A stretch of DNA of 64,000 nt from Bacillus sp. FJAT-28004 (GCF_001280845.1 NZ_LGHP01000001.1:3436418-3500417), one strand, 5' to 3'. Counted from the first letter of the stretch, positions 35,132-45,662 are shown. Numbers and translations are program-made. Notes: generated by a model not told the origin, from the sequence alone.

Positions 35132-35695
35132 ATGTTCGATATCGTAATTATTGGTGCTGGTCCAGCTGGAGCAAGTGCAGCCATTTTTACTGCAAAAGCA
35201 GGCAAAAAGACGCTCGTGTTTGAGAACAACAAAGGAATGACAAAACGCGCTTGGTTCGAAAACTATTACGGAATTGCGGAAATCGGTGGTCCTGAGCTTG
35301 TTGATACAGGCAAACGGCAGGCTCAGAAGTTCGGAGCGGAGTTCAAGGAGGAAACGGTACAAAATATCGTTGCCATAACTGACGGCCTACGGGTGGAAAC
35401 AGACGGCGGAAGCTATGAAGCCAAACATGTGCTTATTGCAACGGGCGTATCGACTGAGCTAGCTGAGCATATCGGGATCTCTACGAAACCAGGCACCGAG
35501 CCTCGTATTAAAACCGTTATTGCGGTTGATCCAGCTGGTAAAACGAATATCGACAACATTTGGGCAGCAGGAACCGTTGCCGGAGTAAGCGTACATGCCA
35601 TTGTTACTGCAGGGGATGGCGCAAAAGCTGCCATTAACATCATTAGCGAATTAAACGGTGCGCGTTACGTAGATCATGATATTTTAAAGGTTTAG
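35132..35695 (+). CDS. Short FAD-binding thioredoxin reductase-like protein lacking the NADPH domain and cysteines
   Basis: 187 residues. The N-terminus is a dinucleotide-binding fold, FDIVIIGAGPAGASAAIFTAKAG, and the end reads NIDNIWAAGTVAGVSVHAIVTAGDGAKAA, the C-terminal FAD motif of the thioredoxin reductase family. IATGVST is in mid-protein. The roughly 120-residue NADPH domain that normally separates these FAD segments is absent, and there is no cysteine at all, so it cannot be a thioredoxin reductase. GGAGG lies nine bases before the ATG at 35132. Substrate and electron partner unknown. Confidence 0.8.
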   Translation: MFDIVIIGAGPAGASAAIFTAKAGKKTLVFENNKGMTKRAWFENYYGIAEIGGPELVDTGKRQAQKFGAEFKEETVQNIVAITDGLRVETDGGSYEAKHVLIATGVSTELAEHIGISTKPGTEPRIKTVIAVDPAGKTNIDNIWAAGTVAGVSVHAIVTAGDGAKAAINIISELNGARYVDHDILKV

Positions 35696-35787
35696 CAGCA
35701 TCAACTTAACGCAAAAGCAGGATATTAGAAAAAATTGTCGAATAACAGGGAAAATAATCAATTTCTTTTATGTTCATATCATAAACT

Positions 35788-35807
35788 GGGTGCTTCGGCA
35801 CCCTTTT
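35788..35807 (+). terminator. terminator after the FAD protein gene
   Basis: GGGTGC-TTCG-GCACCC tetraloop hairpin followed by four T. It lies 43 bases before the next start codon. Confidence 0.75.
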
Positions 35808-35850
35808 GTTTGAATGTAATAGACCTTGTCACACTTCCAGGAGGCCGACG

Positions 35851-38487
35851 GTGAGCAACCCATTGTTTCAGCAGCACAACAAACAATTGACGATTGCTTT
35901 CGCATTTGCCTTATGTGCGCTTCTCGCGCTTGCAGCCGAGTCGAATCATTTTCAATTTTTGTACGGCATTACCTTTTCTTTAACGAGTCTATTCATCCTT
36001 CTTGGCTTGCGTTTATTCGGTTACTTGCAGGGACTCTTCATCGCCGCAATTGTCCTATCCATCGGTACTTTTCTATTGAAACAACCCCTTTTTCATTACA
36101 TCATCTTAATTGAAGCCGCCTTTGTCGGCTTGCTCCTTCGCAAATATAAGAACCAGCTGTTCGGGCTTGACGCCGTATTCTGGGTTTTAATCGGTATGCC
36201 AGCCATCTGTTGGTTCTACTCCTTTAATTCTCCGCTCTCAGCACAAGATTTGCTTCTTATTGCAGGCATCATCGCCATGAATGGCTTATTTAATGCACTG
36301 TTCGCTGAGATTATTCACCAGTATGTTCCACTGCGTAAATGGAGCGGACTTTCCTCGGGAAAACAAGGACCCAATTCCTTTAGCAAGGTACTGTTTCATT
36401 TTTCCATCGGCATCGTATTCATTTCCTTTTTACTCAATATTTTCATGAACAGCTTGAGCTCTATTAAAGAAGTAAGTCTGTATGCTGAGCGCCTATCTTC
36501 GATTGAAGTCAATCGTGTTACCGACTCATTGGATAAATGGCAAGCGGTTAGCATTGGGATAGAGAAACAGGAGCAGATTGCTTTCATTCAGCTAGCGCTT
36601 AACAAACATACCCGAAACTCAATTATATCTATCACGAATGCTGACCATAAAATTATCGCATCCACCAAGTCAGAGCTTGTGGGTGAAATGTTTGATCTCT
36701 CCAAAGAAACCAGAGTCACTCCCTTAAATAATAAATCGTATTTAGTCATGCCAGTTGAGAAAAAATACTCCTGGTACTTTCAGACGTGGCACGATGGCAA
36801 TTTGATATATAAAGATAAAATTCGGGCAACGGATTGGCTTGTTTACGTTGATATTCCACTTAAAAACCATCAAAATTATTTATTTTCCAAATATTTTACA
36901 CATTTTGTTTATATGATCGGACTTGCCGTATTCGCCGCCATTCTCGCTTATCTCATTAATCGGTGGCTCTCTCGCAGCTTAACTCGGCTAGCCAAAGCGA
37001 CAACAAATCTTCCGCTGAAACTCCAGCAGATGAATAATGTGGAATGGCCGAGAAGCAGTATTGTAGAGATCCATTCCTTGATTGCGAATTTCAAACATAT
37101 GTCGACCAACCTCATTCATATGTTCCAAGAGTCGCAGCGGAGCAACGAGAGGCTGGAAGCTCAGGCTTACTTATTGCAGCAATCGGAGGAGAGATTGCAT
37201 CAGCTTGCCTATTACGATATGCTGACTGGTTTGCCCAATAGACTGCAATTCACACTCCATTTTCAAGATATGATCACTATGAACGCAAATTCAAAAAAAC
37301 CGATAGCTATCATGTTCGCTGATATTAATCGCTTTAAACAAATTAATGATACGCTCGGACATGCCGTAGGAGATATCTTGCTCCGCAAGGCAGCAGAACG
37401 TTTCGGAGCGGCTGTGTTTAATGACTGCAGCGTATTCCGTTTGGGAGGAGACGAATTTGTTTTCGCCTTACGGTATGATCATGAAGAGGAGCTAGCCGCA
37501 AATGCCCAAGCAGTCGTAGATTCCTTCAATGAGCCTTTTGTCATCGATGAAGCACTGCTTTACCTGACGGTTAGCGTCGGCATAAGCGTGTACCCGCAGG
37601 ATGGCAGCGATATGGACACCATTATCCGAAATGCCGATATTGCTATGTACAGCGCCAAAGAGCAGGGAGACGGCTGTTACCGATTTTTTAAGCCAAAGCT
37701 GGTGTCCGCCATGACAGAGAAGATGCAGCTCGAAAACGGGCTTTATAATGCACTGCAAAACAAACAGTTTTCTCTTCATTATCAACCGAAAATTAATGCT
37801 GTGTCTGGCGAGCTCTGTGGCATAGAAGCGCTTATTCGCTGGCGTCATCCCGAGCTCGGTATGATTCCACCTGATAAATTCATTCCGCTAGCCGAACAAT
37901 CTGGCTTTATACTCGATATCGACAGTTGGGTCTTTCACGAGGCATGCCGGCAAAATAAAGCGTGGCAGGATGCGGGATTACGGCGTATATGCGTTTCAGT
38001 AAACATATCAGCAAGACATTTCTACCAAGGAAACTTATCTGAAATGATCGTTAAAGCATTAAAGGACACAGGTCTTGAGCCGCAATATGTGAGCCTTGAA
38101 ATTACCGAGGGTGTATTCATGCGAAATATGGATCAAGTGATCGAGACCATTCTGTTCCTTCGAGGGCTTGGCATACAAATTTCAATCGATGATTTCGGCA
38201 CGGGTTATTCATCTTTGAATCAGCTGCAGCGCTTGCCTATATCGGACGTTAAGCTCGATCGTTCCTTCATTCAAGGCATTACAAATGATGAGAAAAAATC
38301 ATCCATCGTAAAGGCCATTATCGAGCTTGTACATAGCATGAACATGAAGGTTGTTGCGGAAGGCGTGGAGACGATTGCTGAATCGGACTTCTGTACCAAG
38401 CTGCAGTGTGATGAGCTGCAAGGTTATTTATTCAGTAAGCCGCTGCCACCACAGGAGCTTGCGCTATTGCTCGGAAGGTCCGTTTAA
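35851..38487 (+). CDS. Membrane-bound GGDEF-EAL cyclic di-GMP protein
   Basis: 878 residues. About six N-terminal membrane helices (to about 205), an extracellular sensor-like region (about 220-345), a further helix near 350-370 and a helical linker, then GGDEF (motif FRLGGDEF near 531) and EAL (GIEALIRWRHP near 659, DDFGTGYSSL, KLDRSFI, VVAEGVET). Both active-site motifs are intact, so it could make and degrade cyclic di-GMP; net activity cannot be predicted. The GTG at 35851 follows AGGAGG. Monocistronic, with terminators on both sides. Confidence 0.92.
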   Translation: MSNPLFQQHNKQLTIAFAFALCALLALAAESNHFQFLYGITFSLTSLFILLGLRLFGYLQGLFIAAIVLSIGTFLLKQPLFHYIILIEAAFVGLLLRKYKNQLFGLDAVFWVLIGMPAICWFYSFNSPLSAQDLLLIAGIIAMNGLFNALFAEIIHQYVPLRKWSGLSSGKQGPNSFSKVLFHFSIGIVFISFLLNIFMNSLSSIKEVSLYAERLSSIEVNRVTDSLDKWQAVSIGIEKQEQIAFIQLALNKHTRNSIISITNADHKIIASTKSELVGEMFDLSKETRVTPLNNKSYLVMPVEKKYSWYFQTWHDGNLIYKDKIRATDWLVYVDIPLKNHQNYLFSKYFTHFVYMIGLAVFAAILAYLINRWLSRSLTRLAKATTNLPLKLQQMNNVEWPRSSIVEIHSLIANFKHMSTNLIHMFQESQRSNERLEAQAYLLQQSEERLHQLAYYDMLTGLPNRLQFTLHFQDMITMNANSKKPIAIMFADINRFKQINDTLGHAVGDILLRKAAERFGAAVFNDCSVFRLGGDEFVFALRYDHEEELAANAQAVVDSFNEPFVIDEALLYLTVSVGISVYPQDGSDMDTIIRNADIAMYSAKEQGDGCYRFFKPKLVSAMTEKMQLENGLYNALQNKQFSLHYQPKINAVSGELCGIEALIRWRHPELGMIPPDKFIPLAEQSGFILDIDSWVFHEACRQNKAWQDAGLRRICVSVNISARHFYQGNLSEMIVKALKDTGLEPQYVSLEITEGVFMRNMDQVIETILFLRGLGIQISIDDFGTGYSSLNQLQRLPISDVKLDRSFIQGITNDEKKSSIVKAIIELVHSMNMKVVAEGVETIAESDFCTKLQCDELQGYLFSKPLPPQELALLLGRSV

Positions 38488-38503
38488 GTAAGAGGAAAAA
38501 CTT

Positions 38504-38549
38504 GAAAGGAGCTATCTCTAGGTCAAAGACCACAGGGATGGCTCCTTTC
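38504..38549. terminator. bidirectional terminator after the GGDEF-EAL gene
   Basis: Arms GAAAGGAGCTATC and GATGGCTCCTTTC form a stem; the plus strand continues TACTTTCTTTT and the minus strand continues AAGTTTTTCC, serving two convergent genes. Confidence 0.75.
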
Positions 38550-38602
38550 TACTTTCTTTTAAAAACTACGCAAAATAATCTTAAATACCGCCTATTAAGC
38601 CG

Positions 38603-39508
38603 TTATGCAGTTGGAGTTGCGGCTGCGGAGGCGTCAGTTGTTGATTCACTTTTCGCTGCATCACTGCTCGGACGTGCGCCCCGCGGTCCTTTACCGCCAG
38701 GGCCGCCCTTGCCATGTCCTCCTCGAGCCTTCATTTCTCCGTTTACATGCTCCGTTGCATGTTGGACAGCCTCGGCTAGCTTAGTATCATACTGTTCTTG
38801 TGTAATGGTTCCCGCTGCCAACTCCTCCGCTAGCTTCGCTTTTTTATCTTTCACCTGCAAGTCAATGATGACCCCAATCGCAACACCCTTCTCCGCAGCG
38901 ATTGCCGCTACTGTCTTGCCTGATTCTAGCTCTGCCTTAAGCACATCCGCGGTTATACCGAGTGCCGCAGCGATCCCCTCTATATTTTTCTCGAAGCCTC
39001 CGCCTCTTTCACCACCGCCGCCCTGCTTTCCAAAGCCTATGCCTTTGGAATCCAGTAGCTTCTCTGCTAGTGCAGCGGCGTCCGGCTTCACTAGTTGTTT
39101 CCCTGTTTCCGCGAGCTTGTCCGCTTCTGCGTCCGGCTTCGGATTTACCGCCTCTGCAGCCTCCAGCCATTCAACAAGCTTTGCCTTGAGCTCTGTTCGC
39201 GTTTTCCCACTCTCTGCTGCAACTTCCGTAAGCGTTAACGTTTGCAACTTCGTTTGAAGTGCTGCTTCATCTAGCCCTAAGTACGTTAGTAACTGTTCTT
39301 GTATTTGTTCAAAGCCGCGTCCAAAGCCGCCATGTCTACCTTCATGATCCTTCTTAGCTGCGTTGTTCTCTGCCTGTGTGCCTTGCTCTTGCTGAGTGTC
39401 ACTGCTTGCTGCTGTCGCATTTACATATTGGCTTGCCCATAGGCCTCCGCCACCTAGGGTAAGCGTTAGTGCAATCGCACCTGCTGTTATTGCTTTTGCT
39501 CTCTTCAT
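38603..39508 (-). CDS. Secreted helical repeat protein of unknown function
   Basis: 301 residues with a signal peptide (MKRAKAITAGAIALTLTLGG..., likely cleavage near residue 35). The mature protein has two related helical modules of the form LG(L/I)...L...L.SG.T...IA...G (about 95-135 and 185-225), His/Gly-rich loops (HGGFGRGF, GGGGERGGG, GGHGKGGPGG) and a Ser/Thr/Ala tail. TITQEQYDTKLAEAV resembles short bilobed calcium- or surface-associated modules. Function unknown. The ATG at 39508 follows AAAGGTGG with 8-base spacing. Confidence 0.75.
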   Translation of the reverse strand: MKRAKAITAGAIALTLTLGGGGLWASQYVNATAASSDTQQEQGTQAENNAAKKDHEGRHGGFGRGFEQIQEQLLTYLGLDEAALQTKLQTLTLTEVAAESGKTRTELKAKLVEWLEAAEAVNPKPDAEADKLAETGKQLVKPDAAALAEKLLDSKGIGFGKQGGGGERGGGFEKNIEGIAAALGITADVLKAELESGKTVAAIAAEKGVAIGVIIDLQVKDKKAKLAEELAAGTITQEQYDTKLAEAVQHATEHVNGEMKARGGHGKGGPGGKGPRGARPSSDAAKSESTTDASAAATPTA

Positions 39509-39793
39509 TAAATAATCCACCTTTCACTTTCAAGTTTGTTGTTACAAGATCTAGCATAGCCAGTAAAACTTAAGCCTCCTTTAACCCCCGCTGAATGTTG
39601 GCTGAATATAAGCAATAATTGAATACTTTCCTAACATAAAGCCCCGTATTTATCTAATAGATGTTTGTTAATGTAGTTACAGTTGTTATTTTATGAATTG
39701 TAAAAAAATGGACTGATTGATTACTATTCACTTTTCGACATAATTCGACGATAACTTATCTTATCTTAACTTTTCATTATGGGGTGTGATTGC

Positions 39794-41539
39794 ATGTTAC
39801 GAATAAAAGACAGAAGTTTAGTCGTTACCAGCTCTATCGTATTAGCCCTTCTTTTAGTCATTGTCATTAGCGTCACGGAGTATTTGTCCTACAGCTCGCA
39901 GAAAAAATCCTATTTAGATGAAATTGAACGGATAGGGCAAACGCTCGGCTATCAAATCGAGGCTGGCCACGATCTTATTACCTTCGGATATAACGAAGTA
40001 TCTGCAGGACGCGACACCAATAATGCTACGTTCGAGCTGCTTAAGCTTCAGCTTGACGTAATGATTAAGAACGATATCGTTGCAAATGCTTATGTGTATA
40101 TGCCCGAGGTTATTGAGCGCGACGGTAAAAAATTTATAAAGATGATACAGAGCAACGAAGCTCTCTCCACCGCAGGCCTTGGCCCAGGGGGTGAGTATGA
40201 AATGACTGCCGAATTCGCAGGAAAAATCGATGAAACGCTGAAAAAAGTGTCAGCCTTGACTGAGGTCGTTACAGATGACTACGGCCAGTGGATTTCTTAT
40301 TTAGCCCGGGTAAAAGACCCTAGCGGTAAAGTGATAGGGATATTCGGCATCGATGTTGATTACAAACAACTCGACGATGCTTTGAATCTTATATTTTGGA
40401 AAAGCTTAGGGGTTGCCTTGCTTCTATCCTTTATTGCCATTCTTATCATTGTTGTTCTCATAAGAATGACGTTGAAGCCGCTCAAACGGCTCGCTGAAGT
40501 ATCCTCTTTAGCAGCGAAAGGCGACTTGACGCTTGCTGTTTCAGTCAATGGCGGCAATGAGATAGCGCAAGTCTCCAATGCCTTTAATGAAATGATCGCG
40601 AGCCTGCGTCAGCTCACCGGCAGCATCCGAATTACATCCGATGAGGTCGCTGGATCAGCTTACAATATGCAGCAAAGTGCTGAGCAGACATCCCGGGCGA
40701 CAGAAGAAGTAACGGAGGCCATTCAAGAAGTTGCTTCAGGCTCCGATACACAGCTGCAAAGCTTGCAAGAGTGCCAGCGCGCTATGACCGAAATGACGAT
40801 CGGCATTCAAAGAATCGCAGAATCGACCTCATCTGTATCTGAGCTGGCAGCGGATACGACTGCACTCGCTACGGAAGGCGAGACCGTCATTGATCAAACG
40901 CTGCAGCAGATGAATGCTATTGAGTCCAATGTAGTCGAAACAGTCACTACCTTACATGAATTGAAGGAGCAAAGCGACAAAATCGGCGGCATACTTGCCT
41001 TGATCGGCGATGTAGCCAATCAAACAAATCTGCTTGCACTTAACGCTTCGATTGAGGCAGCGCGTGCTGGCGAGCACGGCAAAGGTTTTGCTGTCGTAGC
41101 CCATGAAATCCGCAAGCTGGCTGAGCGGTCCAAGGAATCATCCGAGCAAATTGGATCAATATTGCATAGCATCGGAAGCCATGCAGCAACTGCTGTTTCA
41201 TCTATGGAGCAATCAGTCGAAGCTGCACGCTTCGGTTCGAGCATCTCAGCACAGGCCGGCGAATCCTTCCGCTCCATCGTTACATCCATTCGCGATGTGT
41301 CCAGTCAGGTGCAGGAAGTTTCTGCAGCGTCGGAGCAAATGTCAGCGGGAAGCGAGCAAATAGCAGCTTCACTAGATGCGCTTGAGGGCATAACGGCCAG
41401 CTCAGCAGGAAATTCACAGCGTGTTGCTGCTGCCTCGGAAGAGCAGCTTGCCTCCATGCAGGAGGTTGCAAGCTCATCTGAGCAGCTGCGCAATTTAGCT
41501 TCAACCTTGAATGAAGCCATCAGCCGCTTCAAAACCTAA
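39794..41539 (+). CDS. Methyl-accepting chemotaxis protein
   Basis: 581 residues. TM1 near 12-32, an extracellular sensor domain (about 33-195, Cache-like: [32 protein letters not shown]), TM2 near 200-222, HAMP, and a long cytoplasmic coiled coil. The signalling tip is conserved: [20 protein letters not shown] near 410. It relays binding of an unknown external ligand to CheA. The start at 39794 is chosen because GGGGTGTG lies before it; an ATG five codons upstream overlaps that site. No other chemotaxis genes are nearby. Confidence 0.93.
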   Translation: MLRIKDRSLVVTSSIVLALLLVIVISVTEYLSYSSQKKSYLDEIERIGQTLGYQIEAGHDLITFGYNEVSAGRDTNNATFELLKLQLDVMIKNDIVANAYVYMPEVIERDGKKFIKMIQSNEALSTAGLGPGGEYEMTAEFAGKIDETLKKVSALTEVVTDDYGQWISYLARVKDPSGKVIGIFGIDVDYKQLDDALNLIFWKSLGVALLLSFIAILIIVVLIRMTLKPLKRLAEVSSLAAKGDLTLAVSVNGGNEIAQVSNAFNEMIASLRQLTGSIRITSDEVAGSAYNMQQSAEQTSRATEEVTEAIQEVASGSDTQLQSLQECQRAMTEMTIGIQRIAESTSSVSELAADTTALATEGETVIDQTLQQMNAIESNVVETVTTLHELKEQSDKIGGILALIGDVANQTNLLALNASIEAARAGEHGKGFAVVAHEIRKLAERSKESSEQIGSILHSIGSHAATAVSSMEQSVEAARFGSSISAQAGESFRSIVTSIRDVSSQVQEVSAASEQMSAGSEQIAASLDALEGITASSAGNSQRVAAASEEQLASMQEVASSSEQLRNLASTLNEAISRFKT

Positions 41540-41619
41540 TGGTATAAACAACGAACAGCATGGTTATCTCTCGTTGCAGCACGCTTTGTCTTTGAACTGT
41601 AATGACCTTGCCAATACAA

Positions 41620-41661
41620 AAAAAACGGCTAAGCGGGATGACTCTCGCTTAGCCGTTTTTT
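41620..41661. terminator. bidirectional terminator between the chemoreceptor and bmrD genes
   Basis: Stem with arms AAAAAACGGCTAAGCG and CGCTTAGCCGTTTTTT, runs of A and T at the ends giving U-tracts on both strands. Confidence 0.9.
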
Positions 41662-41672
41662 GCAGCTTTCTA

Positions 41673-43691
41673 TTATGCGGATGCTGCGCCAAATTGCAGC
41701 TGGTACATAGCGTAATACTTGCCGCGTTGTTCCATAAGCTCATCATGGCTGCCTCGCTCCACAATGACACCGCGATCAAGTACAAGAATTTGATCTGCAC
41801 TGCGAATCGTCGACAGACGGTGCGCGATGACAAACGTCGTGCGGCCCTTCTTCAGTACATCAAGTGCCTCTTGAATGATGGCTTCCGTCTCGGTATCTAT
41901 GCTGGCTGTCGCCTCATCGAGAATGAGGATAGCCGGATCATAAGCCAGCGCCCTTGCGAAGGAAATCAACTGCCGTTGACCAGCAGACAAGGTGCTTCCC
42001 TTCTCAATAACAGGCGCATCAATACCGCCCTGAAACTGACTGAACATGTCGTAAGCTCCGACGTCACGAAGCGACTGTACAATTTTCTCTCGGCTAATCT
42101 CTGGGTTATCAAGACTAATGTTCGATGCGATCGTTCCGGTAAACAGGAATGGATCCTGAAGGACGATGCCCATATGCTGCCTGAGCAGCTGCTTCGGCAT
42201 ATCGCGCACATCGGTGCCATCCACTATAATCTTACCCTCGTTCGAATCATAGAAACGGAACAACAGATTAAGTATCGAGCTTTTGCCTGAGCCGGTATGG
42301 CCAACTAAAGCGACCGTTTGACCTTGACGAGCGTGGAAGGAGATATGCTTCAGCACGTACTCATCCTTTTTATAAGCAAATGAAACATCCTCGAACTGAA
42401 CATCACCCTTATATCGCTCCATTTTGCCGGAAACAACATCGATTCCTTCCTCGTCCATCAGCTTAAATACCCGTTCGGCAGATACGCGTGCCGTCTCGAG
42501 ATTTGATAGCTGGTTTACGATGCCGACAATCGGCGCAAACATACGATGCATATAATCGATGAATGCGTAAAGCACGCCGACCGATACCGCTCCGCGAAGC
42601 GAATCACCCCAGAACATAATAAGTACAATTAGAAATAATATATTCCGAATGACGTTGACTAGATTATGCGATGTAATGGAGTTGAGGCTGAGCAGTTTGT
42701 TTTGATACTTGTAATAATACTCATTCATTTCCTCAAATTCCTTAGTCGTTTCCTTCTGACGGCGGAACGCCTGGATAATCGTCATCCCTTGTATGGATTC
42801 ATTAATCATTCCGTTGATTTCGCTCAACTTCGATCTAATGATACGATTATAACGAGCAGCAAATTTACGGTAAACGATAATCCATATGATGAGGATCGGC
42901 ACAAGCGGCAGAGCCACAAGCGCTAAGCGCACATCTAGTAAGAACAAAGCTCCATAAATAGCCACCATATAAATAATACCTGTGAAGAAATTCGCTAACA
43001 CTGCAACGTACAACTCGCGAATAGCTTCTGTATCATTCGTCACCCGCGAGACAACCTGCCCAGCTGATAAATTATCATAATAATTTACGGGCAGCCGCTG
43101 CGTATGTGCAAAAATATCTGTACGCAGCCTTCGCACAATACGGTTCGCAGACGTTTGCAGCATAAGCCGCTGTCCATAGGTGAAGACAGCAACGAGCAGC
43201 AAAAATCCGAAATACATAGCCGCTAGCTTCATTAATGCCGGAAACTCCGGCTTATAGAAGGAATACAGCTCTTGTGATGTGAGCTTCGTTACAGGGTACG
43301 AGACCGTTTCGCCCGTTTCCTTGTTTGTCACAGTGAGGTTGTTCCCCTCTACCACACGCTTGCCTTGATCGGATGCCATTGCATCCTCCAGCCAATAAAA
43401 TTGACGTCCAACCTGCAGCACGCGAACTTCCTTGCCCTTCTGTTCCGAAGCGGCAAAGTGATCCTCGCGCTTATACCATTTATCTTTATAAAGAACCGCA
43501 TAATCTTGTTTTGCCTCGACTTCATGCCATTTCTTCTCGATGCCGAGAATATTCTGGTCAATCATCCGTTTTGCAATTAGCGGTCCTGCCAGCTCTGCGC
43601 ATACAGCAAGCACGAGCAGAAGAAGCGCAAGCAGGATCGGTTTTTTATAAAGCATGGCGTATTGAAACAATCGTTTTCCTGTGTTGCCCAT
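41673..43691 (-). CDS. bmrD: Heterodimeric ABC multidrug exporter subunit, BmrD-like
   Basis: 672 residues: six membrane helices with an insertion of about 100 residues between TM1 and TM2 (about 40-150), then an ATPase domain. Walker A VGHTGSGKSS near 493, signature LSAGQRQ, and Walker B ILILDEATASID with the canonical catalytic Glu. Size and the TM1-TM2 insertion match Bacillus subtilis BmrD (YheH). It pairs with the upstream gene, 22 bases away, which has the complementary degenerate site. Exports drugs with ATP. Confidence 0.88.
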   Translation of the reverse strand: MGNTGKRLFQYAMLYKKPILLALLLLVLAVCAELAGPLIAKRMIDQNILGIEKKWHEVEAKQDYAVLYKDKWYKREDHFAASEQKGKEVRVLQVGRQFYWLEDAMASDQGKRVVEGNNLTVTNKETGETVSYPVTKLTSQELYSFYKPEFPALMKLAAMYFGFLLLVAVFTYGQRLMLQTSANRIVRRLRTDIFAHTQRLPVNYYDNLSAGQVVSRVTNDTEAIRELYVAVLANFFTGIIYMVAIYGALFLLDVRLALVALPLVPILIIWIIVYRKFAARYNRIIRSKLSEINGMINESIQGMTIIQAFRRQKETTKEFEEMNEYYYKYQNKLLSLNSITSHNLVNVIRNILFLIVLIMFWGDSLRGAVSVGVLYAFIDYMHRMFAPIVGIVNQLSNLETARVSAERVFKLMDEEGIDVVSGKMERYKGDVQFEDVSFAYKKDEYVLKHISFHARQGQTVALVGHTGSGKSSILNLLFRFYDSNEGKIIVDGTDVRDMPKQLLRQHMGIVLQDPFLFTGTIASNISLDNPEISREKIVQSLRDVGAYDMFSQFQGGIDAPVIEKGSTLSAGQRQLISFARALAYDPAILILDEATASIDTETEAIIQEALDVLKKGRTTFVIAHRLSTIRSADQILVLDRGVIVERGSHDELMEQRGKYYAMYQLQFGAASA

Positions 43692-43713
43692 TGCTCTTCA
43701 CGCCTCCAATTTA

Positions 43714-45459
43714 TTACGTTTCAATAATAGCCTCAAGCTGCTGGCGATCATACTGCTCGCGGTACCAGCCGCCTCTCTCAAGCAATTGCTCATGCGTACC
43801 TTCCTGAATAATTCGTCCTTCGTCGAGAACAATAATCCAGTCCGCATGCTGCACTGCAGATAAACGATGCGTCGTAATGAGCGTCGTCTTGCCTGCTCTT
43901 TCTGTACGGATACCCTCAATAATTTCGGACTCCGTTTTCCCGTCTACAGCTGACAACGCATCGTCCATCAGCAATATCTCTGGATCTGCGATGAGTGCAC
44001 GCGCAATACTAACGCGCTGCTTCTGCCCGCCGGACAGCGCAACACCTCGCTCGCCAACCATCGTCTCCAGTCCATCCGGTAAAAACTTAATATCTTTGGC
44101 GAATGAAGCCCGCTCGAGTGCCCGCTGCAAATCAGCATCTGTGCCTTCTTTTAGGCCATAGAAAATATTTTCGCGGATCGTCTTCGAGAACAAGATTGGC
44201 TGCTGCGGCACATAACCGATCCAGCTTAGCAAGTCATCAATTTTCAAGCTGCCAAGCGGCTCGCCAGATATATGAATGCCGCCCCGTCCAAGCGGATATT
44301 CCCGAAGCAGCTGCTTCAGTAGTGTTGTCTTGCCGCTGCCAGTTCTACCTACGATACCAAGCGTTTGCCCCTGTGATAACGTAAAGGACACATCTACCAA
44401 GTTATCGACTTGAGAAGACGGATAACGGAACGTGACATTTTTGAATTGCAGGGACGTTGGTTCCGCCACTTTCACCTGCGCAGCTGCATCAGCAACGTCA
44501 GGCTTATAGCCAAGTGTCTCACTTACACGATCGAGTGAAGCATTACCGCGCTGCATAATGTTAATGAGCTCACCGATAGCAAACATCGGCCAGATCAGCA
44601 TCCCAAGAAATACGTTAAAGGATACGAGCTCCCCGAGCGTTATTTCATTGTGGAATACGAGATATCCGCCATAACAAAGCCCGATCAAATAGCTCATTCC
44701 AACGAGTATTTTCATCGTCGGCTCGAATAACGCGTCGATGCGCGCAACAGCAATATTTTTGTTAAGCACATCATTTGTTTTGGCGCTGAAACGCGCCTCG
44801 CTTGCTTCTTCCTGCACGAAAGCTCTAATGACGCGAACGCCGGATACCGATTCCAGCACCTGATCGTTCAGATCGCCAAATGCGTCTTGCGCGTCCATAA
44901 ATCGTTCGTGAATTTTTTTACCATAATGCTTCATGGCAAGCGCCATAAGCGGAAGTGGCAGCAATGCGGCAAGTGTGAGCTTCACGCTTATCAAACCTGC
45001 CATAACAATCAGAATCGTAATCATAAATAGAGTCGAGTCAATTAACGTCAATATGCCGAAGCCCGCTGTCTGCGCAACCGCTCCTAAATCATTTGTCGAG
45101 CGCGCCATAAGATCGCCCGTCCGATTGCGTTCATAAAAGGTTGGAGTCATTCGTAAAAAATGTCCCATCAAACGCGACCTCAGCAGCTTCTCAAGCACGA
45201 ATGCTCCGCCAAACAGCTTGTAATGCCATATGTACGTGATGATATAGCCTACTACCGTAAGTGCGATCCAGCCGTAAAGCACACGATCAAAATCGGCTTG
45301 ACCGAGCAGATCCTGATGGATGCCGTCAATTGTATAGCCGATAAGCCACGGCGGGATGACATCGATAATTCCTGTTAGTACTAGAAGTGTTATAGCAACG
45401 GTATAACGCTTCCAATGCAATTTAAAAAACCAGCTTAATTTTTTGAGTACACTAAACAT
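43714..45459 (-). CDS. bmrC: Heterodimeric ABC multidrug exporter subunit, BmrC-like
   Basis: 581 residues, six membrane helices plus ATPase domain. Walker A VGRTGSGKTT near 370, signature LSGGQKQR, but Walker B reads ILLMDDALSAVDG: the catalytic Glu is Asp, the mark of the degenerate-site subunit in heterodimeric exporters such as BmrC (YheI). Together with bmrD it forms one transporter. It is preceded by a leader peptide and three tandem hairpins (45531-45755), so expression is probably set by transcription attenuation. The ribosome site at the ATG is weak (AGAGAAG). Confidence 0.88.
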   Translation of the reverse strand: MFSVLKKLSWFFKLHWKRYTVAITLLVLTGIIDVIPPWLIGYTIDGIHQDLLGQADFDRVLYGWIALTVVGYIITYIWHYKLFGGAFVLEKLLRSRLMGHFLRMTPTFYERNRTGDLMARSTNDLGAVAQTAGFGILTLIDSTLFMITILIVMAGLISVKLTLAALLPLPLMALAMKHYGKKIHERFMDAQDAFGDLNDQVLESVSGVRVIRAFVQEEASEARFSAKTNDVLNKNIAVARIDALFEPTMKILVGMSYLIGLCYGGYLVFHNEITLGELVSFNVFLGMLIWPMFAIGELINIMQRGNASLDRVSETLGYKPDVADAAAQVKVAEPTSLQFKNVTFRYPSSQVDNLVDVSFTLSQGQTLGIVGRTGSGKTTLLKQLLREYPLGRGGIHISGEPLGSLKIDDLLSWIGYVPQQPILFSKTIRENIFYGLKEGTDADLQRALERASFAKDIKFLPDGLETMVGERGVALSGGQKQRVSIARALIADPEILLMDDALSAVDGKTESEIIEGIRTERAGKTTLITTHRLSAVQHADWIIVLDEGRIIQEGTHEQLLERGGWYREQYDRQQLEAIIET

Positions 45460-45520
45460 GCTTCTCTACCACACCTTCCGCTATCCATCCAAGCTTCGTT
45501 TACCTTCGATTTACTCCCGA

Positions 45521-45639
45521 AAACACAAAAAAGCGTGTCGTCGTAACGACACGCTTCTTCCCCTCAAAAAAACGCGACTTAGATAAGTCTCGCGAGGGCA
45601 TAGAAAAGGCGCATAATTACGATTACGTAATCATGCGCC
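45521..45639 (-). promoter_or_regulatory. tandem-hairpin transcription attenuator in the bmrCD leader
   Basis: Read on the minus strand after the leader peptide stop: hairpin A (45608-45639; 14-bp arms, loop of 4, then TTTTCTA), hairpin C (45573-45594; CGCGAGACTT against AAGTCGCG with a two-base bulge, then seven U) and hairpin B (45531-45556; AAGCGTGTCGT/ACGACACGCTT, then TTTTTTGTGTTTT). C and B are strong intrinsic terminators standing between promoter and bmrC. Ribosome position on the leader peptide could decide whether they form. Confidence 0.75.
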
Positions 45640-45662
45640 TCTGATGATGGGGATACCCTTAA

